Origin: Amphimedon queenslandica
Taxonomy: Eukaryota; Porifera; Demospongiae; Haplosclerida; Niphatidae
Length of the DNA stretch: 64,000 nt
Assembly (NCBI RefSeq): GCF_000090795.2
Contig: NW_003546391.1
Location: 51,824-115,823 of the forward strand
Direction of reading: 5' to 3'
How positions within the stretch are numbered: position 1 is the stretch's first letter; each line of letters starts with the position of its first letter. The position numbers and the translations under genes were made by a program. The notes under the pieces are model-generated. The model ran no database searches and was not told the origin of the DNA. It was given only the letters and a program-made list of their open reading frames with translations. Positions 61,701 through 64,000 of this stretch are shown piece after piece.

Positions 61701-62667
61701 TTGCAGCACCTCCTTCTGCTAGCGGAGGGATAAACGTTTTAAATGCATCAGGAATAAAAGCTCCGTTGCCCGAGATGGTGTCATTATACGAGACAACGCT
61801 ATTATTCATTGCATTGTCATCAAAAGATACGTAAAGTGCTCCACCAAACTGAGCTGTGTTGTGATTAAATGTATTTGAGTGTAGATTAATAGTATTATTG
61901 AGGGCATTTCCTTTGAAGATAATACTCAGACCACCTCCTCTTCCAAGACCAAAATAGTCCCGGCCTGTACTAGGATAAGGATCAAGGTTGATGAAAGATG
62001 AGGGTGACGCAGTGTTATTATTGAAATCATTTTGGCTGATTTGATATTGAGCGTTTGACACAAGTGAACTGTCAATGTTTGACGAGCCTTTGCTTGGGCA
62101 GTCAGGCTCGTCTGGATCACAGTATGAGAACTCTATGACTACGCCACCACCTATTGGTGAGGGGTAGCCTCCATTTGAAGTGAAAAAAGAATTTGTAATG
62201 CTATTATTGCTGCCTATTGTGTTGTACAGAATGAGACCATAGCCTGGACCACTAATGGCAACTGAGTCCAAGGTAACATCCGAGCAGAACAGAAAATAAA
62301 GCGAAGCATGAACTGTCATGTACTGGAAGCTGCTGGTGACATTAAAATTTCTGCTGGTGCTTGTCACTTCCATGTTGCATCCTTGGAAAGTTATGCTTTG
62401 TATAGTGATCCGTTCAGACATGAAGAAATACAGGCCACCTCCATCAGAGCATCTTATGATAGTTGCATAGCTACCAATGAATGCAATGTCAGACAGAAAA
62501 TCTATTCTTGTCTCTTCTAGATGGAATATTCCATCACTGAACTGAAAGGTTGTGGAGTTAGATATATCATCTAGCACGTCCTGGATACTTGACTCTGTTA
62601 CGTGGACTGTTTTTCCCCTTGCAAATACAGCAAGACAGCTTAGAACAACTAAAAGCAAAGCCTTCAT
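58774..62667 (-). CDS. Giant single-exon beta-helix protein with multi-pass membrane C-terminus
   Basis: One open frame of 1297 residues with no intron. Signal peptide MKALLLVVLSCLAVFARG, then about 20-560 a right-handed parallel beta-helix: repeated turns with N-rich ladders and FXXNTAXXGGA-type words (FNHNTAQFGGALYV, NTAYFSGGAIYE, GNAATSFGGGITV), the kind seen in pectin-lyase folds and chlamydial Pmp proteins. A Cys-rich part follows (about 590-850), ending CPGNREGRLCGRC...CIKCHHG. Then roughly seven or eight hydrophobic segments (852-1230), e.g. IEVFAVTVLIILIVGLSIS and LLILIVLVLIPSTVLLF, and an acidic, Ser-rich cytoplasmic tail (DDSSSDDDDEKEG). No enzyme or channel signature recognised. 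Similar beta-helix plus multi-helix proteins occur as large unnamed families in sponges and choanoflagellates, by my recollection. Inferred role: surface recognition with membrane signalling. Confidence 0.7.
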   Translation of the reverse strand: MKALLLVVLSCLAVFARGKTVHVTESSIQDVLDDISNSTTFQFSDGIFHLEETRIDFLSDIAFIGSYATIIRCSDGGGLYFFMSERITIQSITFQGCNMEVTSTSRNFNVTSSFQYMTVHASLYFLFCSDVTLDSVAISGPGYGLILYNTIGSNNSITNSFFTSNGGYPSPIGGGVVIEFSYCDPDEPDCPSKGSSNIDSSLVSNAQYQISQNDFNNNTASPSSFINLDPYPSTGRDYFGLGRGGGLSIIFKGNALNNTINLHSNTFNHNTAQFGGALYVSFDDNAMNNSVVSYNDTISGNGAFIPDAFKTFIPPLAEGGAAMFLYGSENNSISLSLTTISGNAATSFGGGITVKSMIKKVFNGDPGKLTLDRAHMTMNQAPQGAAMFLIHLYPYSTPLAVVLSDSVWDYNSVDDACSSPSDTGCSGIVYTRMLPLVLSGNLTTFMGNRGSALDVHQTEISVSSQVLAFTENTADNGPAIHLSNCAKVIVSHDINLSFMGNTAYFSGGAIYETGCSLSSLSYTGVGIAQCFIQYIDESIHPDNWNTSFFFSDNIAGKKTNSIYADSLLPCAWTNSESPLLTKDDIKKTFCWRNWWHYDDSDSECQEFIQSGPAYINITSMIPLIFAPGQPLALPLKVYNNYDQEDTQEVKICIESGFGSFLTYPTDAPDCISAQTSGPIPLILYSEQANVDSTCLGFKNKRAMMSISTTSRPSLKSLVPVSFQECPLFTYFKCPECYVTLEPDIGLKCVDSATCQLTQTPCTLNSSLTTVSGYCWSNTSSTDNTSTLNSMVGGGCPYSYGRTLPCQKIDDFNSTYAPNMCPGNREGRLCGRCSSDYQMSSNTIDFRCIKCHHGIGWYIQLAIEVFAVTVLIILIVGLSISLNAGGTNAFIFFAQAVSIKYPGLSYPSWVFEIDNSTSLQYNNTIVRGFTLFYSIANFEIITPLPLPPLCLSDDFMPIHAVLLDFIAAIYPLLLLALLYSLVLMNSYKVKPVVLVTKTISKLCRCSRLKFKLSLMDSFATVAIICASRIIATCFKLLKPSFMYSMSGQWVGTAFYYDGTLDYFGPGHIEYASVALLILIVLVLIPSTVLLFSQCIQRSLERRHYHIERLKALVGTFNSCFKDGENGSFDLRFFAGLYIYLRVILRLMYLFHEAKVLLALEIVFSIIVALVFITVRPYKNDIFNTMDAIIFLYLALLAGLSATGWAWLCYKGLLYLPLVFVLVYGLFMLSRKCYLKFCAARWTHQYSMVPVIPQDDSSSDDDDEKEGLTPRLVLAPTPTNSNDTHEMFADRLLHPERYN

Positions 62668-62905
62668 CCTTCCAGGAGAATGGAGACACGCCCTTTGCAG
62701 ATGTCAGGATAAATTTGTAAAGAGGAGGAATGATTCATGAATAATAATAATAACAACAGAACTAGATTTAGATTTAAGAATGTAGATCGATAGTAGCAGA
62801 TGAAAATCCCTCCCTTTAATATAAAATAGTACAGTGAAAAACCTGTATCCTAAAAAAGAACAATAATAATAAATAACTTGATAATAACAATGAGTTGAAA
62901 TTTTT

Positions 62906-64000
62906 TTAAAGTTCTCCATGAGCCTCTTCACCATCTGCTGCTGGCGGTAACGTTAAAACTTCAGGCTCTTCTGATGACTCTTCCTTCTCCTTTTCATTTT
63001 CTATTAGAAAATTAAAAGGAAAATATAATTTCATTATACTATACGTGTACATCAAGCATACTTGAAGGAGGCTCCTTTTCCGTTTCACTATCAGTTGGAG
63101 GAGGTGGTAGTTCCTCATTAAAATCAGGAGGAAGAGTATCATCGCTACCAGGACTGTCACTAGGATACTCCGTTGTATTGCTCACATCCTCAGGATCAGC
63201 CGTCTTTGTCTTATTCTTTCCCGACTCCGTTTTAGTTGAGTTGGATTTACTTTTAGAAGTTTTAGGTTTAGGAGGTCTGTAGTTCCTGGCTTTGTTTACA
63301 AGGTACATCATTTCTCTGCTTAGTTTTGCAGTCTTGTCCTCAATATCAGAGCAGAGCATGATGGGATCTTCATAAGGTTTGGTGCTATTCTGAAGCTCTT
63401 CTGTTTCTTTGTACCATTTCTAAAAATAATTTAATAATAAAAGGGACAACGTGGCAACTGGCAAGTATGAATTGAGTCAGTAAATTCATAATAATAAACA
63501 GTTGATCTGGTATTTTATTTATTGTGCATGAATTTTAATACGATGAATCAGCTACTGTACATACATGTATTAAGAGAGCATGCCCAGAACATGCTCAGTA
63601 GAGTAATGAATCAGGAATGATGCCATGTTAAAAGGCCAGCAATGCATGTACATGATAGCATTCATTAGAAACAGATTATTGCATTGGTTACCAGTGTTTC
63701 CATAGTCAAGTCTTCAAGTGTCTTGATCTCCACTTCAGTAAAGATATCTTCGCTCATATTCCTCATGTAGAGTATCATGGCGTAGGATCGATTAAGACCA
63801 ATAATAAGATCCTGGATTAACTTGGGCCGTTTCAAAGCTTCCTTCAGCCTACGGAAGACTGGCCTTGACAATCTCTTGAGCTCACGATACTTCTGTTGGT
63901 AGATCTCAGTTGCTGCTTCATATCCATCGTCCTCTAGCCATTCCCCTGTAGTCTTCAGTGCATCAAGTATCGACGAGCGTTCCTCTTCGGTCGAATGAAT
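62906..64000 (-). CDS. HYOU1: Hypoxia up-regulated protein 1 / GRP170, C-terminal part (runs off the right edge)
   Basis: Three exons are seen from the edge: 64000 to about 63692, about 63421-63060, and about 63002-62906. The sequence reads RSSILDALKTTGEWLEDDGY...LKRLSRPVFRRLKEALKRPK, then DIFTEVEIKTLEDLTMET, KWYKETEELQNSTKPYEDP, LCSDIEDKTAKLSREMMYLV, and a Lys/Ser/Glu-rich tail. This matches the alpha-helical C-terminus of the ER Hsp110-type chaperone GRP170 (human SIFTEVE-type and KDIEAKMMALDREVQYLLNKAK blocks). It ends in HGEL, an HDEL/KDEL-like ER retrieval signal (human NDEL). GRP170 is a nucleotide-exchange factor for BiP and holds unfolded clients in the ER lumen. The ATPase half lies beyond 64000. 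Confidence 0.9.

Overview
This is animal nuclear DNA. It is AT-rich and intron-dense, with many introns under 100 bases bounded by GT-AG, no operon logic, and microsatellites in the introns. The gene content (metazoan USP25/28, cystathionine beta-synthase, SAMHD1, GRP170/HYOU1, WH1 protein, SDHC/SDHD, Ig/FN3 receptors) together with very tight gene spacing and large lineage-specific families points to a sponge, most likely a demosponge such as Amphimedon. The species is inference; the eukaryotic and metazoan assignment is read from the sequence. I count 26 gene loci: 25 that look functional or run off the window, and 1 clear pseudogene.

Layout. 1-776 (-) is a death-domain gene running off the left edge. 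1078-4515 (-) is a secreted-Kelch plus cytochrome b561 protein, head-to-head with 4716-11393 (+), the deubiquitinase USP25/28. 11952-16026 (+) is cystathionine beta-synthase. 16270-23330 (-) holds three tandem Ig or Ig/FN3 single-pass receptors sharing an N-terminal module. 23458-32523 holds five GPR157-like seven-helix receptors in mixed orientation. 32937-37850 (-) is a fused nucleotidyltransferase-glucuronokinase. 38290-39363 (+) is an intronless WH1 (WASP N-terminal-like) protein without a VCA tail. 40697-43092 (+) is a SAMHD1-like dNTPase without a SAM domain. 43554-46584 (+) is a USP2/USP21-like deubiquitinase. 46968-55090 (+) is a tandem cluster of six intronless, aerolysin-like genes (five open, one broken), each with a TATA-like box. 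55341-56951 (-) and 57026-58539 (+) are SDHC and SDHD, head-to-head with 74 bases between start codons. 58774-62667 (-) is a 1297-residue single-exon beta-helix plus multi-membrane-segment protein. 62906-64000 (-) is the 3' part of GRP170/HYOU1.

Functional themes. SDHC and SDHD are the two membrane anchors of complex II and probably share one promoter region. The aerolysin-like cluster is the strongest candidate for an undescribed system: members lack an obvious signal peptide, are intronless, diverged by local block duplication, and five of six carry a related palindromic box 63-102 bases upstream of the TATA box. The Ig/FN3 receptors include one with a compact phosphotyrosine-type tail.

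Repeats. The dominant interspersed repeat is a tandem unit of about 170-178 bases (exactly 177 in the best array), found at 11 places, mostly in introns and in both orientations. Its core is a palindrome that exists in two different but each self-complementary versions centred on CTATAG. Several arrays end in a CAGGGTTT-type terminus, and one array is bounded by it in inverted orientation. A 241-base MITE with 36-base perfect inverted repeats is inserted into one array. I saw no tRNA, rRNA, CRISPR array, LTR retroelement or Polinton.
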